64,000 nucleotides of DNA from Strongyloides papillosus (lineage: Eukaryota > Nematoda > Chromadorea > Rhabditida > Strongyloididae): the NCBI GenBank assembly GCA_005656395.1, contig SRSI01000035.1, positions 434,001 through 498,000 on the forward strand, written 5' to 3'. Of the stretch, positions 50,301 through 61,700 are shown piece by piece. The notes beneath the pieces are model-generated. The model ran no database searches. It was not told the origin of the DNA and saw only the letters and a list, made by a program, of their open reading frames with translations. The translations under genes were made by a program, and so were the position numbers. Within the stretch, counting starts at the first letter, position 1; each line of letters begins with the position of its first letter.

Positions 50301-51077
50301 ATGACGAGCAAACAGTCATCATTTTTTCCTTACTTTTCCACAATTAATAAAGAGGAGTATGAAAATAAAATCGCTTTAGAAAGTATGAGGAAAAAAACAA
50401 CAAAAGGTGAATTCTGTTATTATGTATGTAAAAAAGAAAAGTGTAAAAGGCGTTTTCGTACTACTTTCATCCCTACTGCTAACATATATATAATATCATC
50501 AAATAGTAAGTTTAAAAAGGCTGTTTGATAATGTTTTTTAGACGTTAGTCATAATGAAAGTTGCTTTGAATCTAAGAAATTTACTATTGACGAGTAAACT
50601 AAAAAAGTAGTATTGGACATGTATTCTTCAAATGCAACACCTTCACAAATTGAAGTTTTTCTTCGTTCTGTAAGTTAACAAACAAATATTTTGGTATTGT
50701 TTTTACTTTTAGCAACAATTTACGTTAAACTTGTCATTACAACAAATAAGAAATATATGTTATACCAACAATAAAAAAGATACAAATTCTACTGATCATG
50801 TAAGAGATATAATTAAAAAAATTAAACAAGAAAATGAAGTTAAAGTCATTTATGATAACATTGATATAGAAGCAAATCATGGTCTACAATTCAAGATTTT
50901 CAGAAATTGATTTCAATAGGATATTTAAATGATGGCACAATGTGCACTTGTATGGTTAATGGTATTCAATGTGCTTACATAAAATATACTTTTGATGATA
51001 TACCTCATGAAATTATCTCAAAACCATTAAAAGTAAGGAAAAAAAGAAAAAATATGGGATATGCATTGGAATATTAA
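50301..51077 (+). pseudogene. FLYWCH-like zinc-finger protein of the Mutator-like element, degenerate
   Basis: Starts MTSKQSSFFPYFSTINKEEY. Exon 1 appears to end at a gtaagt donor (about 50503) joined to ttttttag at about 50541. A Cys/His arrangement CYYVCKKEKCKRRF then, after the splice, SHNESC resembles a FLYWCH finger with the second His replaced by Glu. An in-frame TAA follows (about 50596), then SSNATPSQIEVFLRS up to a second donor (gtaagt, 50670), an acceptor ending tttttag at about 50714, and QQFTLNLSLQQIRNICYTNN. A one-base shift near 50880 is needed to continue into WSTIQDFQKLISIGYLNDGT and the end at 51077. With a stop and a frameshift it is not functional; no DDE transposase domain is present. 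Confidence 0.6.
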
Positions 51078-51237
51078 TTATTAGATTATTATAATATTTA
51101 TATTTTTTTATTTATTAAATAAATTTTTGATTGGATTTTTTCGAAGTGGCGCAAATAATGCATATAGTGGCGGTTTTGTATACATTTAAGGTGGCGCACA
51201 ATAATGCATATAGTGGCGCGATTTCTAATACATCCAA

Positions 51238-54052
51238 AATTTATTATTGCTTATAAAAATGTCTAAGAATAGAATATTGCAAGAATTGAATACTTATCCT
51301 TATAAAACTCAAAAAGTTACTATAATAATGTTTCTTTTACTGTTTTATTTTCTAACTATATGTATATTTATTTTATAAATTTGCTATTCTAAAATTTTTA
51401 CTAAATTAGTCATTTTGCCTCTACTTTAAGTAACTACTGTACTTTAAAATTAAGTAGCACTATATTCAATTTTAGGTAGGATTATTTTGCCAACCTTGCT
51501 CTATCGAATGAGTATAAAATCATTCCATTACCTTTAAAATTGACAAAGTTATGTTTCTTAAAAGTTTAGGGCTGAAAGGGTTAATGAACTGAACAAAATT
51601 CTTGGAGTAATTTGCTATAAGTATATTAAATATAAATACATATTATATTGTCAGTGATAAATGTACAAATTTTACAGTTTTTTTTGGCATTTGATTGAAA
51701 CAAGTTTTAGACAATTCCTCTGTAATCAGTTTTTACATGAACTTTATATTATTTTTGTCTAATCATATGTAATGCTTTTGTTTATAGAAGCAGGTTAATA
51801 GAAACATAGTTAAATTATCAAAATGTTTAATTTTTCAAATTTTTTTACAAACAATGTACAAAAATAAAGAATGTATAATAACTTTTTCTACTCATTTCAT
51901 GATAAGACGAGGTTAAATGTTTTTTTTAAAATAAAAATCATCAATGTTATGCAAATTGCTGAGAAATATTAAAACTTTTTTGTTTATCACCGATAGTGTT
52001 TTTTATCAAACAAATCTATCAATGATCATTTCAATCATCAATCATGCATTAAGATTTTTTATCATTGAACCATAAATAAGTATTTACTTATTATAAATGA
52101 TAATATGTTCAACAATCATTTATAACATGGTGTCTGATCAGTGATATATTCATTTATTTAACAATAATTTATAGTTAAGAGTAATGTTTTATTACTACAG
52201 ATAATAATGCAGAAGTTATAAAGAGGATATTAAAAAATTTTAAATAAGTCTCAAAGTTTACAAAAAGAAACTAAAAATTTGTATAGAAGACATCAGTGTT
52301 TTAACTGCCTTTTTTTCACTTGTTGAATGTAATGGTAATAAGAACGTTTTTTCATTATGCCATCAATATAAAGATATTAATTTTTATTATGATATTTTCT
52401 CAAATTATTAAAATGTTTGACAAATAAACGATATTTATGGTATCCAAAACTTCAAATGCTTCAAAGGCTTAAAGCCATCTCATAAAATATTACGAAATAC
52501 TTGTAATACAAGAAAGAAGATAGCCTAATATTAGGAAATTATTGAAATCGCATAAAGCTTAGGAGAAATTAGTTCTGCTTGCACAAATTCATAAAAAATT
52601 AAACACGCGATCTTAAAGTGAAATTAAATAGTATAAAACAGAAATGAATCTAAAGAGAAGATTTGGGGCATAGTCCCAAAGGGTCTTTAATTAAGTACTG
52701 TTTTCCTATACTATATTGTACTGTTTATGTAGTAAACAATTATAAAAATCATTTTTAAGTTTTATTCCATAACGCCTCGCTACATCAAGAACCAAAACGC
52801 GACTACTGAGCAAAGATATTTAAAAATATTTTGATGAACTTATTTTATTGTAAACTAGATTAAATTGTTGAGTAATAAAATTTAATAAGATAATTACAAT
52901 ACTAAAAAATATTTTCATGCATGAATTTCCATATATGGTCGTAATGAAAGAAAAAACAAATTAATTTTAGCACCTTCACATAAAAGATTTTTTCTCATTT
53001 TAAGAACCACGTTTATCAAAAAGAGAACCATCTTTATAGAATGACAGACTGTTTTCAAATTATATTTAAATTTTATAGTAATTATAATTTTTTTAAGTTT
53101 TATCAATATTGTCATAGTTTTAATAAAGATTTTTCAAAATATTTTATAATTTATTACACACAAACAAAATAAAAACTTTATTAAAAAAAGCAGAATACAA
53201 AAAAAAACAATCAAATAATACAAATTTAATAGAGATATGCAAATTAATAAAATGGTTCGTGTTTTGAAAGAGTGATCCGTTTTTTAATGAAAATTTTGTT
53301 TATGTGTTACAACATTTTTTAAAAAATCACAACTTTGATAATTTATCACGCACATAATGTAGTTTTCTAAATTTACAGTGTCGGACAAAATATACATAAA
53401 AAATTTTCGAATAATAAAAGTTATTGTTAAAAATTTGAAAATTATATATGGTAAACTCTTAAAAGTTTAAGTAATCTTAAATCAAATATAAACAATCTTC
53501 AAGCCATACTCTGATTGTTTTAAAAGTTACTCTTCTATTTTAAAAATAAAGAATGGTATTAAGATTATCTATAAATATCTTGGAAACAATAAGAAATCTT
53601 ACTAACTTAGTTTTATATATATATATTACTTTTATTATGTAAATGGTTTTCTAATACCGAATATTTAAGTTCATCAGAGATTCTAATTTAATAACTGTAT
53701 CTTTATATTTTATTGGTTGCTTATCTTAAATGTATTTATTCTACGGATGAACACAAGTATTGCTTTAATAAGCATTTATTTTATATATTGTATTTGAATA
53801 TTTTTTTTTAAATTGTGCGTTGACATCAGACAAAATTTTTTAAATTTACTAATCTACTATAAATCAGTTTCTATGATGACGAAATTTTTGCAATTTATAT
53901 TAGAAATAATAATATTATATATATGTAATTATATTTATTGTTTTTTGATTAATAATAGTATGCGTTTAAATATTTATTTTTAAACATTTTTTACGATAGT
54001 TTTCAGTATTTAAGAGAATTTTATTTCTAAAATATCCAAATATCTCGTAATA
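51238..54052. other. Gene-free region with a fragment of the 'CTCTATCGAATGAGTATA' repeat
   Basis: About 2.8 kb. At 51500-51520 GCTCTATCGAATGAGTATA repeats a motif found in the centre of the fold-back element (60150-60170 and, inverted, 60721-60740). No supportable gene; the 66-codon minus frame at 52915-53115 has no features. Confidence 0.45.
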
Positions 54053-54521
54053 ATGTTTTTAAAGATATTTAAAGTATTTGCAATCATTTCAATATCTAGT
54101 GTTCTAACACAAAATAATAAACCTTATAGAAATGCTTATTGTTTGGAAGAATTCAATGTTTATGTCTTTGGAAAGCCTTGGTGGAATAATCAAAATGTTC
54201 CAAATGTTACCGCAAAACTAACAGATGCTAACGGTTCTACAATTTATAGTACTGATACTGTAAAAAATCATTCAACATTCTTTTTGTATAAATATAAAAA
54301 TATTAATGACCAATTAGGTAAGTAAATATATAAGAAAATAATTTTTTAAAGCTTATCTTGTTAAACTTGGCTCTGATAACAAAGGAGTTGAAGAACGAAC
54401 TTTGAAAATTCCAGAGAATTGTAAAAAGCCAGCCATAACGACTTATCAAACTTTTATAAGAGTCAGGTCTGAAGCTTATATTTGTCAACTTAGAGATATT
54501 TATCTAAGAGATGCAAGATAA
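54053..54521 (+). CDS. Secreted transthyretin-like-family candidate, two exons with a 34-bp intron
   Basis: Exon 1 is 54053-54317, intron 54318-54351 (gtaagt...tttaaag), exon 2 54352-54521; the phase-1 join gives NDQLAYLVKLG and a 144-residue protein. Residues 1-20 (MFLKIFKVFAIISISSVLTQ) are a signal peptide. The rest is a single beta-rich domain: VYVFGKPWWNNQNVPNVTAK, LTDANGSTIYSTDTV, FFLYKYKN and LKIPENCKKPA, with two sequons (NVT, NGS) and Cys residues near 29, 113 and 133. Size, signal peptide and strand pattern fit the nematode transthyretin-like secreted proteins, but the central motifs of that family are weak, so the name is provisional. It is the only intact-looking gene in the transposon-rich right third. 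The frame has no damage. Confidence 0.65.
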
Positions 54522-55538
54522 TTTGTAATAATCTCTTTATTGTATTAACAAGTAAGTATATTAAATGACTAAGAAAGTTTATCTAATGCAATTATATAGT
54601 TTTTAAAACATATTAGTTGTTTTCTGCGAAGGCGTTGTTATACCAAACAGATAAGTTAAAAGAAGCAAATTATTAGAAAACAATTTCCTATTAATAAATT
54701 TTTTAACAAAATATTGTTATAAATGAAAAAAATTAGAAAGAAATTTGGAAATTATTATGCTTAATAATATGTAATTGTTTGAATTTTGTTTTAAGTTATT
54801 TCAGAAAAACATTTCAATTTCATTCAGGAACTGTTAAAGTTTAACAACTAGCTCTAGATAATATATTTACTTTTTCAGTTATTTTTTGCACTAACTTTTC
54901 ATGTTTTCATTTGGTTTCATACACATACCCAGCAGTCTATAATCGTTGTAGATGATAGCTTCTCTTCTACCAATTGTTTTGATAGATTCAATATTGTTGG
55001 CATAGAATATTCAAATTACCACGTAATTTTATTCATTGAGTGCGTACCTAAGTGTAGTCTTATACAATGGTTATTTAAAGATGTTGTTTTGTTACAGTAT
55101 TCAGATTTAGCACTGAATGCGTTTATAAACAAAGAGTATCAACTCCTTGACTCTTCTAACTTTCAATTTGTCTGTGCACAACTTTTTTCATTGCGAGTTT
55201 GAGTGAAAACAGAAAATGTTAAAGCACTTTTTTTTTACTTAATTGAAACTTTGGTACTTCAATTAACATGTCTTAATATCTCCACTGAATACTGTTAAAT
55301 GTGATGAAATTATGAGTGCTTTGAATTTCTTCCTTCCATTTATGGTTTTCAATCCATCTTAATCATTATACAAGCGAACTACAATCCTTGATTTAATAAA
55401 CTTAATGTAACAGATAGGTTTGTTCTTTAATTTTTTAGTAAATAATACAACAACAAAAAAACAATTTACCTTTAATAATTAATAAAGTAATTTTTTAATA
55501 ATTTCAAATGGATAATTAACCTTAACTTCTGTGTAAAC
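54522..55538. other. No gene seen; possible old coding debris
   Basis: About 1 kb. The part 54860-55210 is less A+T-rich than its surroundings and the complement shows short Cys/His-containing stretches (SEYCNKTTSLNNHCIRLHLG) broken by stops, which could be the trace of a transposase. Not assignable. Confidence 0.35.
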
Positions 55539-55540
55539 TA

Positions 55541-56452
55541 TTAGGTTGGGAATAAATAATGGCCGTGGACAGAAAAAATGAATTAAGGTAACATTTATTT
55601 AAGTTTATGTTAAGTAAATTAATCAAAATAATACCTGTTAAAATCTACACATTTTTCTTAACGTCCTAACAGCTTTTGAATCGCCGTTCTATAAGATTTA
55701 GAAATTTTGGATCTAATAAAAGTCACTGAAACCGCTTTCTGCTGACTCCTGGTTCTAAAATAATTTATCCTTAAAAAATGCATCTAAATGCTTAAACAAA
55801 TTGAAAATTGTAAGGAAAAGATCAGGGGAGTATGGAGGATGGGGTAGAGCTCCATATTTCAATTCATCAAGTTTTTTTAAAATCAGTTTTGAAACATGAC
55901 ATCTTACCTTGTCATTCTATAGTATTGGACTATTCCTATTTTTAAAGCAAGACGATTTTATTAGTTTTTTATTCATTTTCTCAAGCTCCTGTCAATATAT
56001 TTCAACTCTCTTTGTCACTGCTTTAGATTTAGCTCCACAATCTTCCATTAATTCTGAGTATTGATAGTAAAGAGTCCTCTTTTACGCTCTTTATTGCTGA
56101 GATCAAAATAAATTCCTTGGAATTTCTTAAACATCGACGCAAAGAGCGTTTAGAAGTTGACTTTTCCATCATTTGCTTTTACTATATTTCGATATGCTTC
56201 AACTCTATTATGCCTAAGTTTGAATTCATGTAATAAAATTACCTGTAATTCTTTTTTTGACAACATTTTTAAGGTCGGACATAACTTTTTTAAAAATTAA
56301 TTTATAAATTAAGGTAATATGCAAAATATTATCAGGGCAATTTTTTTACATTTCTACATAAAAACTGTTTTAATATGAATTTATTTATTTTAATTTTTTA
56401 CAATAGAAAATTGTAGTAAGAATTTGCAACCATTATTTATGCACCAACCTAA
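55541..56452 (-). mobile_element. Degenerate mariner element
   Basis: Ends TTAGGTTGGGAATAAATAATGG (55541) and the complement TTAGGTTGGTGCATAAATAATG (ending 56452) are flanked by TA on both sides. On the minus strand the transposase can be traced: KKRITGNFIT and FKLRHNRVEA at the N-terminus, and the hallmark YGALPHPPYSPDLF of mariner (DD34D family) about 55840-55870, with many stops and an internal deletion. It is inserted at the start of the retrotransposon LTR repeat (56453-56472). Confidence 0.8.
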
Positions 56453-56472
56453 TATATACTATTTAATAGTCA
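56453..56472 (-). repeat. Truncated LTR start (3' LTR of gag-only unit)
   Basis: On the complement, AAAAGAAACGA is followed by TGACTATTAAATAGTATA, nearly the same as GAAGAAACGA followed by TGACTATTATATAGTATA at 58674. The purine tract plus TG start fits a polypurine tract and LTR boundary; the mariner insertion cuts the LTR after 20 bp. Confidence 0.5.
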
Positions 56473-57934
56473 TCGTTTCTTTTCTAACATTCCCCTCCAA
56501 TTTAAAGAATTAGAGCTGCATGGCATCGGGAGTGGAGTTTTTCTATTTTTTGAGGATATTTGTAAAGCTTTATTTGGCTTATTTGCACCACTTATTTCAT
56601 TAGTTAACGACTCGTTTGAACCCATAAACAATACATCACTTAATCTATTTATTACAAATTCTTTCAAATCTGATAGTAGTCCCATTTTTATCAAGTCATT
56701 TCTACCGATTTAACTATATTTTAATCTTTTTACCAATAAAACTTTCGATGCACAGTGAACTGTTTTACCACTTCTACCCAATATAGTAAAATTCAAAGTT
56801 ATTGGCCAGTGATTTTAAATCTGCCACCACTAACACCAGCAACAAATTTTATTTTTGATGGGTTTCTTTGGACGCATTTTGGTACTTGATTATCTGGTAA
56901 AATTGTCTTAAATCAACCAGTGTCCGCTTCCATTTCTTGTTTCCATTTAATCTTACCATTGAAGAACTTAACACTAAGCATCGATGTTTTTGTATTTCTT
57001 TTCAATTTTATAGTATTTACGTCCATTCATTTACCTTTTTTACGATTTGAACAGCGTTTACTTCTATTGTATCATTTTCAGAACTTTCTTCTGAGCCTGA
57101 TAAACTGTCAGCAAAGTTCCCAACTTTTTTTGCTTTCTTTTTACACTCCTTAACTAAATGATGTTTAGAACCACATCTAAAACAACCATTAATTTTCTTC
57201 TTAAATTTATGTTTTCAAAAACTTTCAACTTTATTTACTGAAATCCCTCCTGAGTTCTTTCTCTTACTACTGATTTGAAATAGCTTATACAGTTTCTAAA
57301 TTCTGAAATTTATGGAAATTGAACTTTCTTTATAGTTCTTATGTCTTTCTCTTTCTCATCTTTAGATTCTTATTTCACTACTATATCATTAGATTCACAT
57401 TTATTCACAATTTTTTTTTCTTAATTCACTTTCTAAAGTTTGATTATCACTTTTAGATATCATTAAAAATACTAGTTCTGATAGCACAAATTTTTATATG
57501 ACTTCTCCGGAAAAATTTTCTACTGCTAATGTAATCTCAGTACATAAATCACTTGCATCACTATATGATTTACCATTTGTTATCAAATTCACAATATTTG
57601 AAAACCGAGTTTTTCTCCCGAATGTTTTAACAAAACTATTATATAAGTCATCAATTTCGACTGTCTTTATCGATCTACCATCATTTACCAACTGAGCTTT
57701 AATCTTTGCAAACGAACTGAATTCTAAATATCTGATAGATCTTGAAACTTTTTCTTTATCATCTATACCACTTAAGATGCATTTCATATACTCAAGAAAT
57801 ATCAGAGGATTTACCTTCCCCTCACAGAACTGCATACACGAGTTGTTCACAAACGTCATGTTAGATGCTAATAAATATAAGACAATAATACAATGACAAA
57901 TATGTAATATTCTATCACTCAAAGTTAAAAACAC
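56473..57934 (-). pseudogene. Retrotransposon gag remnant with CCHC zinc knuckle
   Basis: On the minus strand, 57934-57494 is an open 146-codon frame (NPLIFLEYMKCILSGIDDKE, YNSFVKTFGRKTRFSNIVNL) of gag-like composition; the likely start is the Met of MTFVNNSC near 57860. Further on, 57184-57143 encodes a perfect retroviral-type zinc knuckle CFRCGSKHHLVKEC (C-X2-C-X4-H-X4-C). Stops and frameshifts separate the two. A last open piece (56694-56470) ends next to a polypurine-like tract, so protease, reverse transcriptase and integrase are absent between gag and the 3' end: a gag-only unit or a large internal deletion. Confidence 0.65.
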
Positions 57935-57939
57935 GAATT

Positions 57940-58674
57940 AGATGAACACGTATGTATTTCTGTACGAATTGACATAAAATACGAATTCAAAAAAATCTTT
58001 TACTATACGAATTTTTAAAGTACGTATTTATAACTGTACGAATTCGTATTAAAGAAACTTCTATCCAAAATCTTTTTTATTTCATTAATTATATATATTT
58101 CAGTTAAACTATAATAAAAACCAAATTTTTGCTAGTTTTTCTGGGATTCAGAGAGAGTGGAAATGTAAGCTATTTATCTACAATAATTACTAAAGCTTTT
58201 TTAGGTTTGCTGGGATTCCTGTGATTCAGAAAAAACTTTAAGAAATCAATTAATACTACATACATAGTTGTGATTTAGTAAGTTTATTTTCAAAATAAAA
58301 AGGCTGTTAGAAATTGTTTTTTTAATAAGAAGATTGTTAAGAATTAATGTTTTTTTAATAAAAATATTTGTTTAAAATTGTGTTTTTTTTAATAGAAATA
58401 ATTATTTAATAATATGTTTTTTTAAAATTTGTGCAGATATTAATACGATAATATCGTGCTTCATGTATACCATATATTTGTGTTTCATGTGCACTATATA
58501 TTAGTGTTTTGCAGCACAATTAATTCGTACTTTAATATACGTTTTATTGTTATAGTTTTAGGCATCTAATATCATGAAAAATTCGTACAATAAAGTACGA
58601 TTCCTAAAATTCGTATAATTAAAATACGAATTAAACTTGTTTTCAATTCTGAGTGATATACTATATAATAGTCA
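57940..58674 (-). repeat. Candidate LTR shared between two retrotransposon pieces
   Basis: The complement begins TGACTATTATATAGTATATC at 58674 right after a purine tract (AGGGAAGAAACGA) and ends somewhere above the gag frame at 57934. It is rich in TACGAATT-type short repeats in both orientations (57950-58060 and 58500-58640). The 3' boundary and primer-binding site could not be fixed. Confidence 0.45.
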
Positions 58675-58687
58675 TCGTTTCTTCCCT

Positions 58688-59400
58688 ATCAAAGTTCTTG
58701 ACACTTCTTAAGTTCATAATGACTTCTGTTTAAATCAAAACATCCTATACTTAGTTTTCTCAAGTATATTAAGTGTATAATTAAGTCTAGTTTTCATAAA
58801 CAATTCATACGCACTAATACCTATGTCAGGATCCACAGAAGTATTAATATAACTAACAGCTTCATTAATATATGTCGACCAAATTTTACGTTCATTATTT
58901 CTTTTTAACTTAATACCAAAATCTTCTAAAGTATGTACATAACTTTCAACATATGAATTACCACGATGCTTATAAACAGTTAAATATGTAACATTAACAT
59001 TTAATTGAGATAATCATCTATCAAATACAGCAGAATTCACATACTTAGCATTATCTGTTATAATATCTTTTGGTTGACTATACAAACGTAATTTTCTGTA
59101 AAAACAACGGGCCATCATAAAGCGTGAGTATTAATTAATACATATCATCAAATAATTATTCTTTTCGTCTTTCTGATGCAACGACTCGCACAATGCAAGT
59201 CTATAAATATCTCTAGACATATCTAGAATCAACAGCTTCTCATAATCATTTCTCTTACGATTTTCATTAACTCTTTGAAAAACACCACAGCTTTTACATA
59301 CCACTTCACAATTAGTAGCTGCTTTATCATTAACAAATCTTACATTAAATAATTCCAATGTCTTAACTCTAGCAAAATAACCTTGTTCATGGATTTTTTA
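58688..59400 (-). pseudogene. Ty3/gypsy-like integrase remnant
   Basis: On the complement, 59358 downward reads NCEVVCKSCGVFQRVNENRK and KLLILDMS (zinc-binding end and first catalytic Asp region). Then, after an interruption, PKDIITDNAKYVNSAVFDR followed by an in-frame stop (near 59025), VTYLTVYKHRGNSYVESYVH (third catalytic residue Glu), IWSTYINEAVSYINTS and GISAYELFM. The order and motifs are those of the DDE integrase core of Ty3/gypsy elements. Stops and frameshifts make it non-functional. Directly after it comes the purine tract and LTR start at 58674, so it is the 3' end of a pol gene. Confidence 0.75.
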
Positions 59401-59718
59401 ATCAATTCTTCAGCACATTCATCCGTAACATAAACTCTAAAGAGTAAAAGTATTTACGATGACAAATTAGTATATAAGGCCTAGTTTTACATGACATAGT
59501 CATATATTTGTTTCAGTGACGACCAAGGGTTACTTGGGTAAGTAATATTGTAATCCTTTATTTTTTTATAACGTTTTATAGTTTCTTATATAATATATCA
59601 ATTTATCTGAATCGTTGTTGTATCATTTGATTCATTCTTCACTGGCTATTAAGAGACCAGTATAAATAAATATTTTACTTAAGATACTTATATCATAAAA
59701 TTTATCCTGAATTTCATA

Positions 59719-61172
59719 CAGGGTGGCCCACCTAAAACTCCCCAGACATTTGCATATATATCTCCATGCATAGATAAGCTACAAACATAGTATTATAATT
59801 ATTTTGTAGCTGAGATATATCCCATCCTAAATCTATTGACATATCAACAAAATGTGGATTCTAGTTGGAGTTATGGGCTATTGAAATTTAGGTGCATTTT
59901 TCGACTTTCACTAAATGTAACTTTTTTATTTGAAAAGATTTTTTAATTATTGTTGCAGATTCTGAAATAACAAAGTCTTTTGTACTAACCCTCAAAATTA
60001 CATAAAAATTAAAGTCTGGCAACTATGTTAAATTTTTAAATAAAAGTTAAAAATCTTGATTTTTTCTAAAAATTCGATGTTTTTTAATAATAAAATTTTA
60101 ATCAGGTAATTTTTAAAAAATTTTTATTAATAATCTAATAGAGTAAGCGAAGCTCTATCGAATGAGTATATGACCGTGCTGAGCGGTTGACATTGAAAGA
60201 AGTTATGATTTGCCAAAGTCGACTTTTTGACACTTTCATATGAAAGTTAAAATACAAATAATACTTTTCCCGATCTTTATGGTATCCTAATAGCAATAAT
60301 TACACTATTTATCCATATTAGTTTACAGATTATTACTTGTTTGTTCATAAATTGTCTAAAGAACTGAAATATTCCTTATCACACAAATTCAAGAAAAAAA
60401 TAATTTTTCTAATATTTTCATACCTTTCACAATTATTTTATACTATTTTGTGTAGATATTACTCAGTAAGAACAATTCTAGAGTGGTTTTTTAATTTTTT
60501 ATATATCCACTCATAATCTCATACCCTGTATTTTTAAAATATGAGCAAGTTTTTATTAAATAAGGGCAATATTTTTAATACTTTTGAAAATAAAACATAA
60601 TCCGTGCCCGAAAATTTGAAAAAAATTGACATATTTTCTTTTTTTATAGAATTATTGTAAAAAATGGTCAATTTTTGACTGTTCGTAACTTTCTTCAAAC
60701 TTAATCAAATTTAGTAACACTATACTCATTTGATAGAGCTTCGCTTACTCTATCAGAATATCAAAAAAACTTGTTTAAAAATTACCTGATTAAAATGTTA
60801 TTCTTAAAAAACATCGATTTTTTGGCAGAAATCAAGATTTTTAACTTTTATTTTAAAATTAAACAAAGTTGCCGGACTTTAATTTTTACGTAATTTTGGG
60901 ATTTAGTACAAAAGACTTTGTACTTTTAGAATCTGCAACAATTTTTAAAAAATCTTTCCAAATTAAAAAGTTACATTTATTGAAAGTTGAAAAATACATC
61001 TAAATTTCAAAAGCCCATAACTCCACCTAGAATCCACATTTTGTTGATTTGTCAATAGATTTAGGATGGGATATATCTCAGCTACAAAATGATTATAATA
61101 CTATGTTTGTAGCTTATCTATGCATGGAAATATATATGCAAATGTCTGGGAAGTTTTAGGTGGGCCACCCTG
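59719..61172. mobile_element. 1.45-kb fold-back element with ~440-bp inverted arms, TA target
   Basis: The left arm starts CAGGGTGGCCCACCTAAAAC (59719) and the right arm ends as its complement (61172); each is flanked by TA. The arms stay similar for about 440 bp (for example TAGCTGAGATATATCCCATC at 59811 and its complement near 61070) up to a central ~550 bp. At both inner borders lies GAGTAAGCGAAGCTCTATCR, itself a small hairpin. No transposase frame is present. The element interrupts retrotransposon sequence that continues on both sides. Confidence 0.8.
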
Positions 61173-61700
61173 TATATACCATAAATATTTGACATCTCAG
61201 AAACCTTATCCTTACCTATACCTTCTTGCATTTTCCTAACTTTTTTATCTCAAGTAACCAAGCATTATATTGGACACTTTCTGGAACACCTTCTTGACAA
61301 AATTGTTGTTTTGGAGCAATTGTATTACATTCTTCTAACTCACTCTTATTACCAAACACAGACTAACTTCTTTAAATGGTTTTTCAATTACAGCGATTGC
61401 TTTATTATTACTAATTAAACTATCTTAAACACTTTAAACGATTAATTTTCAATATATTACATAAACCTTTTTTACCAATAGTTTGAAACTCTCATTCGTC
61501 TAAACATTAACGATTATCAATATAGCTTATTTTTTTAAAAATTTTGAAAAATTATTCCAGATAACACTTTACCAATAACGTTTTCATTAACGGTATGACA
61601 ACTTATATCAAGATTATTATTAGCACCATCTAAAATAGTAATTGTTGCAACACCATCACATTCTTGAGGTTTTTCTATAATTATTCACATACACATTTAA
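61173..61700 (-). pseudogene. Upstream pol/protease-region debris of the same retrotransposon
   Basis: Minus-strand pieces such as QECDGVATITILDG, NLDISCHTVNENVIG, EKPFKEVS and NTIAPKQQFCQEGVPESVQY can be read in shifting frames. They precede the integrase remnant once the fold-back element is removed, so they probably belong to the same old element. No reverse-transcriptase motif (YXDD) is visible. The assignment is by position and composition only. Confidence 0.4.

Larger units (their letters stand above)
48354..51237 (+). mobile_element. Mutator-like element with subterminal repeats, carrying a FLYWCH-like pseudogene and a nested insertion
   Basis: Both ends carry TTGGATGTA in inverted orientation (48354-48362 and 51229-51237), followed inward by copies of CGCCACTATATGCAT: about six on the left with ~21-bp spacing (48372-48495) and two inverted on the right (51158-51172, 51204-51218). 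The interior encodes the remains of a FLYWCH-like zinc-finger protein, a domain often found in nematode Mutator-like transposases. A second, hAT-like element is inserted within it (48558-50247). No target-site duplication of the outer element could be recognised. Confidence 0.6.

Noticed and set aside
56920..57153. 77-codon plus-strand frame
   Set aside because: Antisense of retrotransposon gag remnants next to the zinc knuckle read on the minus strand.
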